A stretch of DNA of 64,000 nucleotides from Campanula takesimana (GCA_026119855.1 JAOWBW010000190.1:124001-188000); one strand, 5' to 3'; positions 1 through 11,396 are shown, counted from the stretch's first letter. Notes: generated from the sequence alone by a model not told the origin. Program-made: numbers and translations.

Positions 1-476
1 AGGTTTGTGAATTAGTTGAAAAAGAGTTCCAAAGACAGAAGTTGCACTTCTAGTGGGACGGCCCAAAAAGGAATTCCCACCTCTTTAAGTGGGAAGGAGG
101 TAGTAGTTATTACAAAATGAGAAGTTAGCATCAACTAACTTTTGGTTGTAAAGGAATTGGATAATTAACGTAAAAGGTTTTAGGACCAAAACCTCAAACA
201 ACTTTCTCTACCTAGGTTCCCCCTTTTGTCCCATTTCTTATATTTTGTTATGAAAAGAAATTTTTAATAACATCAGTGCAGACAATGAAGAGCAAGAGTC
301 AAAAAGGCTCAATATCTGGTTGATATCTTGGAAAACTGAGATTTCATAAATAGGATTTCTTAATCTATTTTTAAACCTTTTGCAAATAAATTACAGTGAA
401 TGCATATGAGCAAATGAATGGCATTTTAAAGCAGTCTCATTTCTCGATTCCTGAATATTTGCAATCCAAATTGCAG
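1..476 (+). other. Intron sequence of AP2M upstream of first visible exon
   Basis: No coding stretch is visible here. The segment ends in a clear 3' splice site (ttgcag, 471-476) joined to the first AP2M exon in the window, so it is read as the tail of an intron. The N-terminal longin-domain exons must lie upstream of the window. Confidence 0.6.
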
Positions 477-3400
477 AAATTATGGACTTTGGTTATCCAC
501 AAAATCTTTCGCCAGAGATTTTGAAGCTTTACATAACTCAGGAAGGGGTTCGCTCACCATTCTCATCGAAGGTTAGATACGTGATATTTGCTGTGTGTCC
601 AGAACAGCATTTGAATATGTTGTAACCGGACTTTCAACGTATAATGTGCATTGCTATAAAATAGAAGCTTTTCCATTTTTGTTTTAAAGAAATAGTGTTG
701 ATATATATTCTGACTTTTCTACCTTGCACTTAAAAACTAAATAGCCTACAGATAAACCTGTACCTAATGCAACCTTACAAGTTACTGGTGCTGTTGGATG
801 GCGTAGGGAGGGTCTTCTTTATAAAAAGAATGAGGTTATTTCTTTTCCTGTTCTTCTCCTCCTCTACATTAGTGGCTGTAAATACTTCAGGTCCGCTGAA
901 TCATGAGTTTCTTTTGGTGACAGGTGTTTCTGGATATTGTGGAAAGTGTTAATCTTCTTATGTCTTCTAAAGGTACCTAATAATTCCATGCTTCTTCATG
1001 TATACTCCCTCCGTTCCAAAATGATCTTTATGATCTTCTCATTTAATTATTCAAACTTTTAAAGGATATGAACACTTGCTTCACTAGCCATTTTGTGTTT
1101 ATGCACATTTTACATTTAAGCCCAAATTTTAGAAATGGGAAGAACTTTTTTGGGACAAATAAAAAGTGGCAAATGAGAAGATCATTTCGTGACAGAGGGG
1201 GTATATATTTGTTCTTTCACTTGCTAACAATTTGGTGAATACAGGCAGTGTATTGCGTTGTGATGTAACGGGTAAAATTCTTATGAAGTGCTTCCTTTCT
1301 GGAATGCCTGATTTGAAGCTTGGCTTAAATGATAAAATTGGGCTAGAGAAAGAGTCTCAACTCAAGTCACGCCCTGCTAAGAGGTAGCTCCTGAAGACAT
1401 ATTTATTGCATGTTCTTGATCATGTCTTTGTCCGTTTGTTTATTTGATGGAAGACTTAAAATATAGTCTTATTAATATGCCTTTATTTGTATTCCCACGG
1501 CTCGAACAAGAGACCTCTAAGCTAAAAAAAACCCTTATCAGGTGACCTCTGGGCACCATATTGGTTCACTCATATTATTGCTAAGACAAGAAACCGTTCA
1601 GCTACTTAACGATTCAAAGATGTCTCTATACTGCTAACATGAAGGTGGGAATGGTGTTTCTTCTGTCTTTGACAAATTACACTCGTCATGTGCATGCAAT
1701 TACAAGATACGACACCCCTTTTTGTGCTTGTGAAGAGTTTGTAGTTTAGGTTATGACCTGATTTTGCTCTGGTTCTCTTGATGGTCTTAATGGTGTACAT
1801 ATCACGACTAAATGGAAATAAGAATACACAAATGGGACAACTAAACAAATCTGATCAGCTAACTACTAAATTGTCATGTTTACTGAAATATCTAGCCAAG
1901 CGTATTTGCATGGACTTCCATTCTAATAATTGCCAAATCAATGTAATTTTTCCTGTTAATGAAAGCATCATTACATGGACTAACAGAATTATCAATAATA
2001 CCCCATGGTAAATTGGCTTCCGAATTTGTAATGACTGAAAAAATAGTCATATGGGTTCTTCAAGTTGTTTACACTTATCTTAAGTTTTTGATTTATTGAG
2101 CTGGTAAGTGATTTATGCATGGCATGTGATGAGGATTCTTTTATTTCTTTCATGAGCTGAAGTATATGATTCTGCTACATCTTGCAGTGGAAAAACTATT
2201 GAGCTCGATGATGTTACTTTCCATCAGTGTGTAAATTTGACAAGGTTTAACTCAGAGAAGACAGTTAGCTTTGTGCCACCAGATGGCGAATTTGAATTGA
2301 TGAAGTAAGCCCACTATTCTTCCCAGTTTTTTGTTACTCCAGTTTGTAGCATTTGTGATTGTTTTGATTTACTTAGTTCTTGAGCTGTAGCAGTTTATAT
2401 AATGACCTTTTCCATTCACTTTTTTGTTCCCTCCGTCCCAAGATGAATGTCCAAAAAAATCTAAAATTTTCCCTTGATCAAGATTATTTGAACATTCTTT
2501 TTTTGGACATTCATTTTAGGGCAGAGGAAGTAAAAATTTGTGAGAGACCATTTCAACAGCTTCCATATTTTTGTTTTACGAAATGGCTTCCACTTTCCTT
2601 TTTGAGCTCACACAAGATTTCTGACAAATATGTTCATGAATATCTTGGCCACAGGTACCGAATCACTGAGGGCGTAAATCTTCCATTTCGGGTGCTGCCC
2701 ACCATCAAGGAATTGGGTAGGACGCGTATGGAAGTTAATGTCAAGGTTGGTTGATCATTTTTTTTTTTTTGAAAGTTGGTTGATAATATGTTAAAATGTG
2801 CAATATAAAAATGTTAAGTATGATGGATCATTTTTTGTAAATACTAATTTTCAGGTAAAGAGCGTCTTTGGTGCAAAAATGTTTGCACTTGGTGTTGTCA
2901 TCAAAATCCCAGTGCCAAAACAAACAGCAAAAACGAGTTTCCAAGTTACATCAGGCCGCGCCAAGTACAATGCCTCTCTTGATTGCCTGGTGTGGAAGTG
3001 AGTATCTAAAATAATTGAATATTCCGAGCTTAGCATTTAAACATTGTTTCGGCACATCACTCCTACTCGGCACGCGTATATGAGGATAATATGTTGAGAT
3101 GTGATGGCATTTTCATCATGAAACATGGAGTGTGGTTTGACCAAACATTAAAATTTAGAGAAGTACTCCATCCCATAACAACTTGCACCATTTTGACCAA
3201 AATGGTCAACTTAATTACATTTTGACCAAGATTTTACAAAAAAAAAAAATGATTTTTTAATGGTGAATCAATAACAATTTTTATATTTCGACTAAGATCA
3301 TCAAATTTTCTATAAAATCTGGGTCGAAGGGCAATTAAGTTGACCATTTTGGTCAAAATGGTGCAAATTGTTATGGGACGGAGGGAGTAGTTGACAGTTG

Positions 3401-4705
3401 ACTAATTCTGAATTGCCCCTCAAAGCATTTGAATTCAAACAAAGTGGAATCATCTGTGTTCAAACTAGGTGGGAAATATAGTTTTTATGATCTGGTTGCT
3501 TGTTACTCTGTATTATAACTTTATTTGGTCACGCCACAACCTTGTTTTAATTTTTCAATCCCTCCTTCCCAGTGTCGCACTTTCCTTTTTGGTCCGTCCC
3601 AAAATAAATGTCGCGTTTCTGAATAAGGAAAGAAACTTAGCACAATATTATCATTATACGAACAATGTTTAAACTAATAAAGCACATTTCCTAAAAACAT
3701 TGCCCAATCAAAAGCTACATTTATTTTGGGACGGAGGAGTAACGTGATAGATTCGTTCAAACCCCACCGTGCAGGATTAGGAAGTTTCCTGGACAAACCG
3801 AGCCAACCTTGAGTGCAGAAGTAGAGTTAATTTCCACGATCGTAGAGAAGAAGTCTTGGACTAGGCCACCGATACAGATGGAGTTCCAGGTACCCTATTG
3901 GCTAACTACTTAAATTTGTTACTATTTGAAACAATCATATTCATGTAGAAACATACTCCCTGTCCCAGAATAAGTGTCTCCGGTTTTGGTACGTTAGTAC
4001 GAAGGAGCTTTAAGCAATAAATTTAGGTTGATTTCATTATTCTAATAAAATTATAAAACTTGTTATTGATACACCACTATAAATAGTATTAATAACAAAT
4101 TTTAAATTCATAAGATAATTAAAGTAACCTAAATTTTTTGCTCAAAGTTCCTTCGTACTAACGTACCAAAAACAGAGACACTTATTCGGGACGGAGGGAA
4201 TAACATTCTCCTTCTGCAGGTTCCCATGTTTACAGCATCTGGATTACGAGTCAGATTTCTCAAGGTACCTTTATAAAGCTCAGTTTTGCTCGTCTACTTG
4301 TAAATTTCAACTCTCCCCCCCCCCCCTCTCGGGTCCCAAAATAAATATCACACCCTTACTTTTATGGTCAAGTTGGTTGAACTTTGACCAAAAAGTTATG
4401 AAAATCCAACTATTGTTATATCATTAAACAAAAGTTGTTATTAATGCACCGATAGAAACACTATCATTAACTGTTATTAGAATTTCATGAAGATAAGTGA
4501 ATTTTTTTTTAGAATGTTGGTCTAAAGTTTAATCAAGTTGACCAAAAAAGTCAAGTTGCGACATTTATTTTGTAGTAGATCAAGTAATTGTCTAGGTCTT
4601 GCGCCTTAACTTTTGTTTCTGCAGGTGTGGGAGAAGAGCGGTTACAATACAGTTGAATGGGTTCGTTATATCACTAAAGCAGGATCATATGAGATTAGGT
4701 GCTAA
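477..4705 (+). CDS. AP2M: AP-2 complex subunit mu (3' ten exons, 5'-partial)
   Basis: Medium subunit of the AP-2 clathrin adaptor, which binds tyrosine-based sorting signals on cargo during endocytosis at the plasma membrane. Exons read from GT-AG signals and frame: 477-571, 745-834, 924-972, 1245-1383, 2188-2304, 2655-2745, 2855-2997, 3775-3889, 4220-4264, 4625-4705. Together they code for about 321 residues ending GSYEIRC plus TAA. The visible part covers the end of the longin domain, the linker and the whole mu-homology domain; near-invariant plant AP2M stretches include MDFGYPQNLSPEILKLYITQ, KSGKTIELDD, VSFVPPDGEFELMKYRI and SGLRVRFLKVWEKSGYN. No frameshift or premature stop is seen, so it looks functional. 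The first base of the first visible codon comes from the missing upstream exon. At least six MITEs lie in its introns. The AP-4 mu paralogue was considered, but the sequence matches the AP-2 type. Confidence 0.95.
1005..1201. mobile_element. Stowaway-like MITE, subfamily A
   Basis: Begins CTCCCTCCGTTCC after TA and ends GACAGAGGGGG before TA. It fills about 70 percent of the 272-bp AP2M intron 973-1244. Related copies are at 5154, 17162, 32231 and 51439. Confidence 0.85.
2427..2530. mobile_element. Short Stowaway-like MITE, subfamily B
   Basis: About 104 bp with inner complementary arms (gaatgtccaaaaaaa / tttttttggacattc), inside AP2M intron 2305-2654. The same subfamily occurs at 27025. Confidence 0.8.
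3166..3387. mobile_element. Stowaway-like MITE (Ttgaccaaaat type)
   Basis: TA-flanked; starts CTCCATCCCATAACAA and ends TTGTTATGGGACGGAGGGAG, with arms complementary for over 60 bp. Lies in AP2M intron 2998-3774. Confidence 0.85.
3560..3739. mobile_element. Stowaway-like MITE, subfamily D
   Basis: Starts CCTCCTTCCCAGTGTCGC and ends ATTTATTTTGGGACGGAGGAG. Second MITE in the same AP2M intron. A relative is at 29006. Confidence 0.75.
3956..4200. mobile_element. Stowaway-like MITE, subfamily E
   Basis: TA-flanked; ends CTCCCTGTCCCAGAATAAGT and ACTTATTCGGGACGGAGGGA, with long complementary arms. Lies in AP2M intron 3890-4219. Relatives are at 5373 (split) and 13515. Confidence 0.85.
4311..4584. 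mobile_element. Degraded Stowaway-like MITE
   Basis: Arms around gggtcccaaaataaata and acatttattttgtag are still complementary and the inner arms share aagttgg/ttgacc motifs, but the termini are eroded; the left one is expanded to poly-C. Lies in AP2M intron 4265-4624. Confidence 0.55.
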
Positions 4706-5153
4706 ATACAAAATACCTTTGTCGAGCTTGTCCATCTGAAAAAAAAAGAAATTCATCGACAACGATAACAGTCTCCATTTTTTCCAGGGGGAAATTATTT
4801 TAGCCTAGTAACGCTTGTATTCTTTCTCTTGTTTCGTCTACGAAAAAAGTTCATAGGATTATTTAGAGTGAAAAAATTGAGAGTTAATATATGTGTTGTA
4901 AAGGCTTGTCCTTTGTTGGGCTAGATTAGCAGGTATTTTGTTACTTTAAACCAAGAGTGTTTTTTATGCTACTTTGTTTTGTTTTTTTTTTTGTCCATTT
5001 AACATATTTGTAGGTGAATATTTCTTGTGTATGGAAATGTGAAATTTAGCACTTTTTATTGTCAGAGTGATTTCTTCCTTCAATTGATTCTTGAGCGCTT
5101 TCTATCACTTAATAATGTCAGTAGCTTGAATCAGAATTGGTTTGTTTTATTTA
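4706..5153 (+). other. AP2M 3' UTR and downstream spacer
   Basis: T-rich sequence after the AP2M stop codon with no coding stretch. It probably holds the 3' UTR and polyadenylation region; no unambiguous AATAAA is seen. Confidence 0.45.
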
Positions 5154-5336
5154 CTCCCTCCGTCCCTCCCAAAATGATTTTCTCATTTTCCATTTTTCAT
5201 TGTCCTAAAAAGTTCTTCTCATTTCTACAATTTAGGCTTAAATGTTCATAAACACAACATGGTTAGTGAAGCAAGTGTTTCTATCCTTAAAAAGTTTGAA
5301 TAGTCAAACGTGAAGATCATTTTGGGACGGAGGGAG
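5154..5336. mobile_element. Stowaway-like MITE, subfamily A
   Basis: TA-flanked, CTCCCTCCGTCCC to GGGACGGAGGGAG, with the same interior as the copy at 1005 (aacacttgcttcac region inverted). Confidence 0.85.
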
Positions 5337-5521
5337 TATTTATTTAGTATTCACTCTTATCTTATAATAATACCCCTCCGTCTTGAAATGTTTTTTTTCT
5401 TAGTTTTTCTTTATTGTTACTACGAAATTACTTTGAGCAATAATTTTAGATTAGTATAATTATCTTAATGAAAATTTAAAATCTGTTATTGATACATCAT
5501 TATAAATACTAACAATAGCAA

Positions 5522-5530
5522 TTTTTATTT
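5522..5530. repeat. 9-bp target-site duplication, left copy
   Basis: tttttattt directly before the MULE terminus; repeated exactly at 7176-7184. Confidence 0.85.
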
Positions 5531-7175
5531 GGGTTAATAACAATTTAGGCCTGAACTCAAGGAGGGGGCGTCTAAAAGGGGCCTCAATTTTTTTTCCCGC
5601 TAAATCAGGGCTCGAAATCAATTTTTTTTGCAATTAGGAGCTTTTTGACGGTTTTTGTCAAAAATCATCGTTAAGTGGACATGTGCGCTGCACGTGACTT
5701 TTCACTGAGGGCAAATTGGGTAATCCCATTTCGGCTAATTGCAATTTAGGGCCTGAAATGTAGGGGGTCTTCGGCGGAGGGCCTGATGTTTTTTTTTCCG
5801 CCACATCAGAGTCCAATATGAATTTTTCTTGCCAATTAAGGGCTTTTTGACGGAATTCGTTAAAAACTCAGTTAAGTGGTCGTGTGCACGGCACGTGACT
5901 AACAGATCTGTTAGTTTGAAAAATATTTGTTATTAAGGGGTTTAAAGAAAAATCTTAAATTTAAAAGGTTCGAAAAATTAAATATATTTCCAAAATTAAA
6001 TATATTTCCAATATTAAATAACTATTTTAAAACAAAAATATTTAATATATTCTTTAATGTACAATATAATTATTTAGAAATAACTAAAATAATAAATGAT
6101 TGTTTTTAAATATATAATAAGTATTTGTGTAAAATTTTAATGCATAATTTTAACATATCAAATTTTGAGCAATTTTAATGTATATTTATGTTCAAAAAAA
6201 CATATTATATTTTAAATTAAAAATTATACTCATTAAAAGACCTTAAACACACATTTTTTTCTCTAACAAATCCATTAAATCCGATTTGCAAATTATGGGC
6301 ACCAGCTCTAATTCAACTCCTTGCCATTCAAACTGATGATATCTGGCTGATACTTCTCCCCGACAAATACATACGTCCGAAAAATCAACACTTCTTCATT
6401 TTTTATTTATTTTTTTTATTTTTTTTGGGGGGGGGGGGGGGGGGAATTCAAGAACCCACTAAAGGAAATCAAACAATTCCAGATCTGGAAACGGACCATA
6501 ACGACTGCCAAATCTGATCTCGAACCCATTATAAAAAACAATGAATAATCGTTGCCGGAGTGAGGGTGGTTGGGGGTGGGAAGGAGGGGGTGGCCATATA
6601 TTTTTTTGGCGGTGAAAGAGGTCGATCTGATGGGGGAGAGAGAGAGAGAGAGAGAAACAGTAGAGAGAGGGAGGACAATGCGTGCGTGTGTGGAGAGGGG
6701 AGATGAAAGTATATAAGAAAAATTCCCATCCACCCCTTACTTTTAAACAAATATCGTTTATCCCCTTAAAAAGTTAATAACAATTCAAACTAACAGATTT
6801 GTTAGTCACGTGCCGTGCACATGACCATTTAACTGAGTTGTTAACGTATTCCGTCAAAAAGCCCTTAATTGGCGAGAAAAATTCATATTGGACCCTGATG
6901 TGGCGGGAAAAAAAACATTAGGCCCTCCGCCGAAGACCCCTTACATTTCAGGCCCTAAATTGCAATTAACCCAAACGGGATTGCAATTTGCCCTCAGTGA
7001 AAAGTCACGTGCAGCGCACATGTCCATTTAACAGTGATTTTTGACAGAAAACGTCAGAAAGCCCCTAATTGCAAAAAAAAAAATTTGATTTCGAGCCCTG
7101 ATTTAGCGGAAAAAAAAAAGTCGAGACCCCTTTTAGATGCCCCCTTGAGTTCAGGCCATAAATTGTCATTAACCC
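5531..7175. mobile_element. Non-autonomous Mutator-like element with about 410-bp TIRs
   Basis: Long terminal inverted repeats 5531-5940 and about 6762-7175 begin gggttaataacaatttagg and end with its complement. A perfect 9-bp duplication (tttttattt) flanks the element, as expected of Mutator superfamily insertions. Each arm contains two diverged tandem copies of a module with gctttttgacgg and a cacgtgac motif. The interior has an AT-rich part, a poly-G run and a (GA)n tract. No transposase is seen. Confidence 0.9.
6416..6733 (-). other. ORF in the MULE interior, possible captured fragment
   Basis: A 105-codon open frame on the minus strand starting MDGNFSYILSSPLSTHARIV, running through the (GA)n tract (read as SLSLSLS) and the poly-G run (read as PPPPP). 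The middle, MGSRSDLAVVMVRFQ, is less repetitive and richer in G+C than the arms. It could be a piece of a host 5' region picked up by the element (Pack-MULE style) or chance. No family is recognised. Confidence 0.2.
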
Positions 7176-7184
7176 TTTTTATTT
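7176..7184. repeat. 9-bp target-site duplication, right copy
   Basis: tttttattt directly after the right MULE terminus; equal to 5522-5530. Confidence 0.85.
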
Positions 7185-7499
7185 TTATTATGATACTTAA
7201 TATTAACTTAAAAATATTGTTTAAAGTACTTTGGTAGTAACAAAAAAAAAAAAAAAAAAATTGGACAGTGGAAGTATAATAACAAGGGTTTGATATTATT
7301 TTTAGTCGGTCCAGAAATAAGTGTTATGTTTTATTATGAGAAATAATTTTTGTGCAATTTTATTATATATATAAATAGCATACATACAAATAAAACACAT
7401 TTTTTAAGAGATTCAACAAGTGAACTGCAATGTTTATTATGTGAAGGTCTGATCCTCAGTTTGAGATTGCAATTCTAAATGTATGTTGAATCTTTTAAA

Positions 7500-7835
7500 A
7501 ACTGACACTCCTCATACTAACACTTTCTAAACCAAAAAAAAAAAAAATACTGACACTTCTATACACTAACATTTTCACTTATTAACATTCAAACTAAGAC
7601 TCTGTTCAAAAAAAAAAAAAAAAACAAGACTTCTTACTTACTACTAACACATTGACTTTCTAAACACACATAGGGGTAATTCTAAACATTAACACTCTCA
7701 TTATTTCACTAGCACTTCTAAACACCAAAATATTAACATAGGTAAAACACTTATATTGACCCTTCTAACCCCTAACATTAACAGTTCTTCATATAAACAG
7801 GCACTTCTAAGCACCAACTTCAAAGACACTTACAC
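7500..7835. repeat. Degenerate CACTTCTAAACACTAAC-type repeats
   Basis: The phrase 'cacttctaaacac(c/t)aa' and variants such as 'actgacacttctatacac' recur irregularly about ten times, mixed with poly-A runs. Period and borders are not clean. No gene is seen in 7275-7920. Confidence 0.4.
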
Positions 7836-7920
7836 TTTTGGGTGTCGTTGTTAAGTGTTAAAGCGACGGTTAAAATAATTATATAAATATACGTTTGAAT
7901 TGTTTGAATGTATATAAGTG

Positions 7921-8310
7921 TTTTTTTTTTTTTTTGAAAACAAGAAAACCATTTTATTAACAACAACAAATATTTAGAAGTCGACTATCCACAAACGTTG
8001 GTAGTTCGACCCAAACAGTGGGGCTCGCAATTACAAACGCTGCCCTAGAAGTTACATATGCCAACAGATTGGCATTTTGACCTATTAACCGCAAAGAAAA
8101 AATATAGTTTCCACTAAGCACAACCTTGCAGCTCGTAAGGATTGAATCAAGTTTAGTTAAAACTTGATCATGAACCAATGTAGAGTACACTTGAAATTCA
8201 ACATTTTCAAACCCCATCTCCAAGGCCCATGACGTTGCAAAGAATAAACCCTTTACATCTCCCTCCACCACCCGAACAAGACCATGAATGATAAAAGCCC
8301 GAATCGCCAT
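7921..8310 (-). pseudogene. RNase H-like (RVT_3) fragment with 3' poly(A)
   Basis: Minus-strand open frame 8310-7957 (117 codons). It resembles the C-terminal part of the plant RNase H-type domain found in non-LTR retrotransposons and related host proteins: ATSWALEMGFENVEFQVYS, then LTSCKVV, then IGQNANLLAYVTSRAA and SPTVWVELPTF. The N-terminal half with the first catalytic residues is missing, and an in-frame stop separates it from sequence further upstream. Downstream on the minus strand come AATAAAATGG and a poly(A) run (7921-7935), so the piece looks retroposed, either a LINE 3' end or a processed copy. Probably not functional. Confidence 0.6.
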
Positions 8311-8316
8311 AATTGC

Positions 8317-8544
8317 TCATTCATCATCTTCGTCGAATAGTTGATTGAGACAACCAAACAAATATCCCATAAAAACAACAAATAAAATACACAAGATACA
8401 CAAGGCCGTTGACAAAGAAAGGAAATCACAAGCTCTCACATAAGGAGAGAAATCACAGGCTCTCACATAAGGAGAGAATAACACAATCAAAAATACAAAG
8501 AGAAACATTTTAATAAAAACTAAATTGCAAAACCTAAAAAACAA
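8317..8544 (-). other. Small hydrophobic ORF with an internal 24-bp duplication
   Basis: A 75-codon minus-strand frame directly upstream of the RNase H fragment, with two hydrophobic stretches and a repeated SPYVRACDF made by a tandem DNA duplication (about 8428-8476). It is probably part of the same retroposed transcript. No family is recognised. Confidence 0.25.
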
Positions 8545-9307
8545 ATCTAAAAATTAAATCCCTAATTTCACAATTATTAATTATCAGATTGACAATTAAT
8601 AAGAGTGAAAAAAGGGATTGCACACACCATTATATTTTTCATTATTTATTTCCATTACAATAAAAAAAAAAGGTGGTCTCTTGTGAGAGCACCTAGATCC
8701 GTCTCATAGAAGAGACGGATCGACTCATGACCCGTGTATAACATTTTCCGCGAAACGTAGGATCCCAACCCATGCTCCACTCAAAATCTGCCACATGGCA
8801 GCGACTCATTGGCCCAAAAAAAAAATATTTTTTTTCCCAGAAAAAAAAAACATTTTTGTTCGCTTTTTTTAGTTTTTATATTATTTTTTTGACAGTTTTT
8901 TTTCGTTTGCCAAAAGTAATACTTAGTATTTAACTAAATGTAACAACTGTGTTACTTATAAAGTAACATTGTTTATAAGTAAACGTAACACCAGTTTTAC
9001 AAAAAAAAAAAACTCATTTTACTCATCTTTCAACTGTAATACTAACTATAAATACGTGTAACACTAACAATAACTAAATGTAATTATCGTTATACTGAAA
9101 TGTAATAGTGTTTTTTCAAAAAAAAAATTATCTTTGAGTATTTTGATTTTATTTTTTGAAAGAAGGTAACATTTGAAAAATAACAACTTATATATATGAA
9201 TGTAATTATTTGTACAAGTAAATGTAACACTTTAGTAGATGAAATTGTAACAGGTTTCTATAGATAATGTAATATTTTTACATGTATCATGATAAATTGA
9301 ACACATT

Positions 9308-9312
9308 GTAAC
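9308..9312. repeat. 5-bp duplication (gtaac) left of solo LTR
   Basis: gtaac at 9308-9312 is repeated at 9972-9976 on the other side of the LTR. Confidence 0.8.
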
Positions 9313-9971
9313 TGTTGGGTTAATGCATTTGAATTTGGGACGCCGAGTTAAAGGATTAAGCAACATGAAGATTTCCTAATTCCGGGACGGAGTAGACGAG
9401 GGTTCGGCCGAACCTATGATAGGACTCGGCCGAACCAGGCGAATCGGAAAAGAGGTTTTTTGGAAAGCAATAGGGTTCGGGCAAATGAAGGAAGGGATTC
9501 GGCCGAGTCAAGGCATAGGTTCGGCTGAGTCAAGGCATGGGTTCGGCCGAACCATGCTCAAGACTCGGTCGAATCAAGGGAGTTTCGGGCCAGAATTGTT
9601 GCAGACTTCCAGATTCGCAGAAGGAAAGGTTTCAAGTCCATTTTGGACTTGTATTCCAAGTTCCTACCAGATTTTGAGATAAATTTTGAGTGGTATAAAT
9701 AGAGATCATTGGTTTAGATCAAAATTAGCTGAAAGACATTAGATAGATTATTAGAGTGCTCAGAGAGATCTGTAATTCTACAGTGGCACAGTTAGGAATT
9801 TTGTGATCAAAATTCGTGCAGCAGTAATAGTGTGATCTTGTAATCGTTTCTCCAGATTGATAATAATATTCTCTCCCCTCCTCGTGGACGTAGCCAATTT
9901 GGTGAACCACGTAAATCTGTGTTCTTGTGATTGCTTGTTTTTCTTATCAAGTCTTGTTCATTGCTCTAACA
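9313..9971 (+). mobile_element. Solo LTR (659 bp)
   Basis: Starts TGTTGGG and ends CTCTAACA, flanked by gtaac on both sides. It holds a TATA-like box (gtataaata, 9693), a cluster of tcggccgaacc motifs (9402-9580), and near the 3' end the common plant LTR phrase with 'cgtggacgtagcc' and 'gaaccacgtaaat'. No internal retrotransposon sequence adjoins it, so it is read as the product of LTR-LTR recombination. Confidence 0.85.
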
Positions 9972-9982
9972 GTAACTTATTA

Positions 9983-10240
9983 CTACCTCTGTCCCTAAAT
10001 GAGTGTCCAAATTTCATTTTAAGAGACACTGAAAATCTCAACTTTTTGAACAATTTGGTAACAACGATTCATATATAATCTTGTAATCTCATTTCCAAAC
10101 CTTTAGTTTTGCACATATAAAGAACCCGGTGAAAAAAATTTCGAAAAAAAACGTTTAGGGAGAAAGTTATGTTAAAAAAAGACACTCATTTAGGGACAAA
10201 GATTTCTTGAAAATGGACACTCATTTAGGGACAGAGGGAG
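9983..10240. mobile_element. Stowaway-like MITE, subfamily G
   Basis: TA-flanked; CTACCTCTGTCCCTAAATGA to TCATTTAGGGACAGAGGGAG. Inserted in long-TIR copy 1. Relatives are at 30814 and 63460. Confidence 0.85.
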
Positions 10241-10759
10241 TATTTGAAAACATATGGATATACTATCATACAAGTAAACGTAACTGTTTTACAATGTTAT
10301 TATACAAGTAAAATGTATCATTCATTTATAAAAATTGTTACTTTCTTATTTTTACAATGTTACTAACACAAGTGTTTTTAGTTCTAAAGTGTAAATGGTT
10401 GAATTATTACTTTTCTATACATATGTGTTACAATTATGTATAAACACTGTTACATATAAGTAACACGTTCGTTACATTTTAGTTATAATAAGTATTACTT
10501 TGGCAAATGAAGAAAACATAGAAAAAAACAATGATACTTTTCTGTGTATATGTAGTATTACTTTTATGTATACAAACTGTTACATATAAGTAACACGTTT
10601 GTTACATTTAGTTATAGTAACTATTACTTTTTGGCAAACCGAAAAAATACCAAAATAAAAATATAAAAACTAAAAAAAAAAATTGCCCGCAGGTCATGGG
10701 TCAAAAATGACCGTTTCTACTATGAGACGAGTCAGGGCGTTTTCATATAAGTTTTTGTC

Positions 10760-11067
10760 AAAAATAAAATAAAAAATTGTATGTTATTATTTAAGTTTGT
10801 GTGATACTATCATTAACAAATGTTTAGGTTATAACAATAATATTTTGGATTTTACGATGATACTTTAAATTTCATGATTTTTTGTAATTACGATTAGAGT
10901 GACAAAGAATTCAAAGTTTAATTCCTCATAATTCAAGTTGATCAAGTATTCAAAAAGGTTAACTGAGGAACACAAAAGATAAAGAATCTTCTCTATTCAT
11001 TCTACCGTTTTCTTTGTGGATAACGGTCGTCTTTCCGGAACTGAGCTGAAGTGAAAATCATAGAATA
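10760..11067 (+). promoter_or_regulatory. Upstream region of the SAM-fold gene
   Basis: AT-rich stretch before the start codon. Only about 300 bp separate the transposon end from the ATG, so the proximal promoter and 5' UTR must lie here. No convincing TATA box can be singled out. Confidence 0.4.
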
Positions 11068-11365
11068 ATGGCGGCATCAATATCCATTCCCAGTCAATCT
11101 TTTCAATTTCATTCCAAATCTTTTAAACTCCGACCACCACCGATTTGTAAACCGGCGCCAAATCTTGTGCTTAGGACGGAATCGAAAAAGGGTGTCCGGT
11201 GTGCGGTGGCTTCCTCAAAATCGGCCGGAGGAGGCGGCGGTGGCGACCGGAGTAGTGAGGAACAGGTGGAGTGTAAAGTGCTTACAGCGATAAGTAGTAG
11301 TTACAACGATATTGTAATTGTTGATACTCCTCAATCCCGGATGCTCCTCCTTGATTATACTCGTA

Positions 11366-11396
<31 letters not shown>

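Larger units (their letters stand above)
5373..7274. mobile_element. Stowaway-like MITE (subfamily E) split by a MULE
   Basis: Left part 5373-5530 and right part 7185-7274 together match the subfamily E MITE layout (ttactacgaaattactttgagcaat on the left, its complement on the right). The middle is occupied by the element 5531-7175. Removing it and one target duplication rejoins the MITE. Confidence 0.75.
8671..10759. mobile_element. Long-TIR (MULE/foldback-like) element, copy 1
   Basis: The left end (aggtggtctcttgtgag, then gtctcatagaagagac) and right end (tctactatgagacgag, then gtttttgtc) match the termini of the element at 36076-51184. The arms are long and imperfectly inverted, rich in AAGTAAC/GTTACTT motifs. 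The flanks are low-complexity A runs, so no duplication can be called. The element carries a solo LTR and a MITE. No transposase is seen. Confidence 0.7.
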
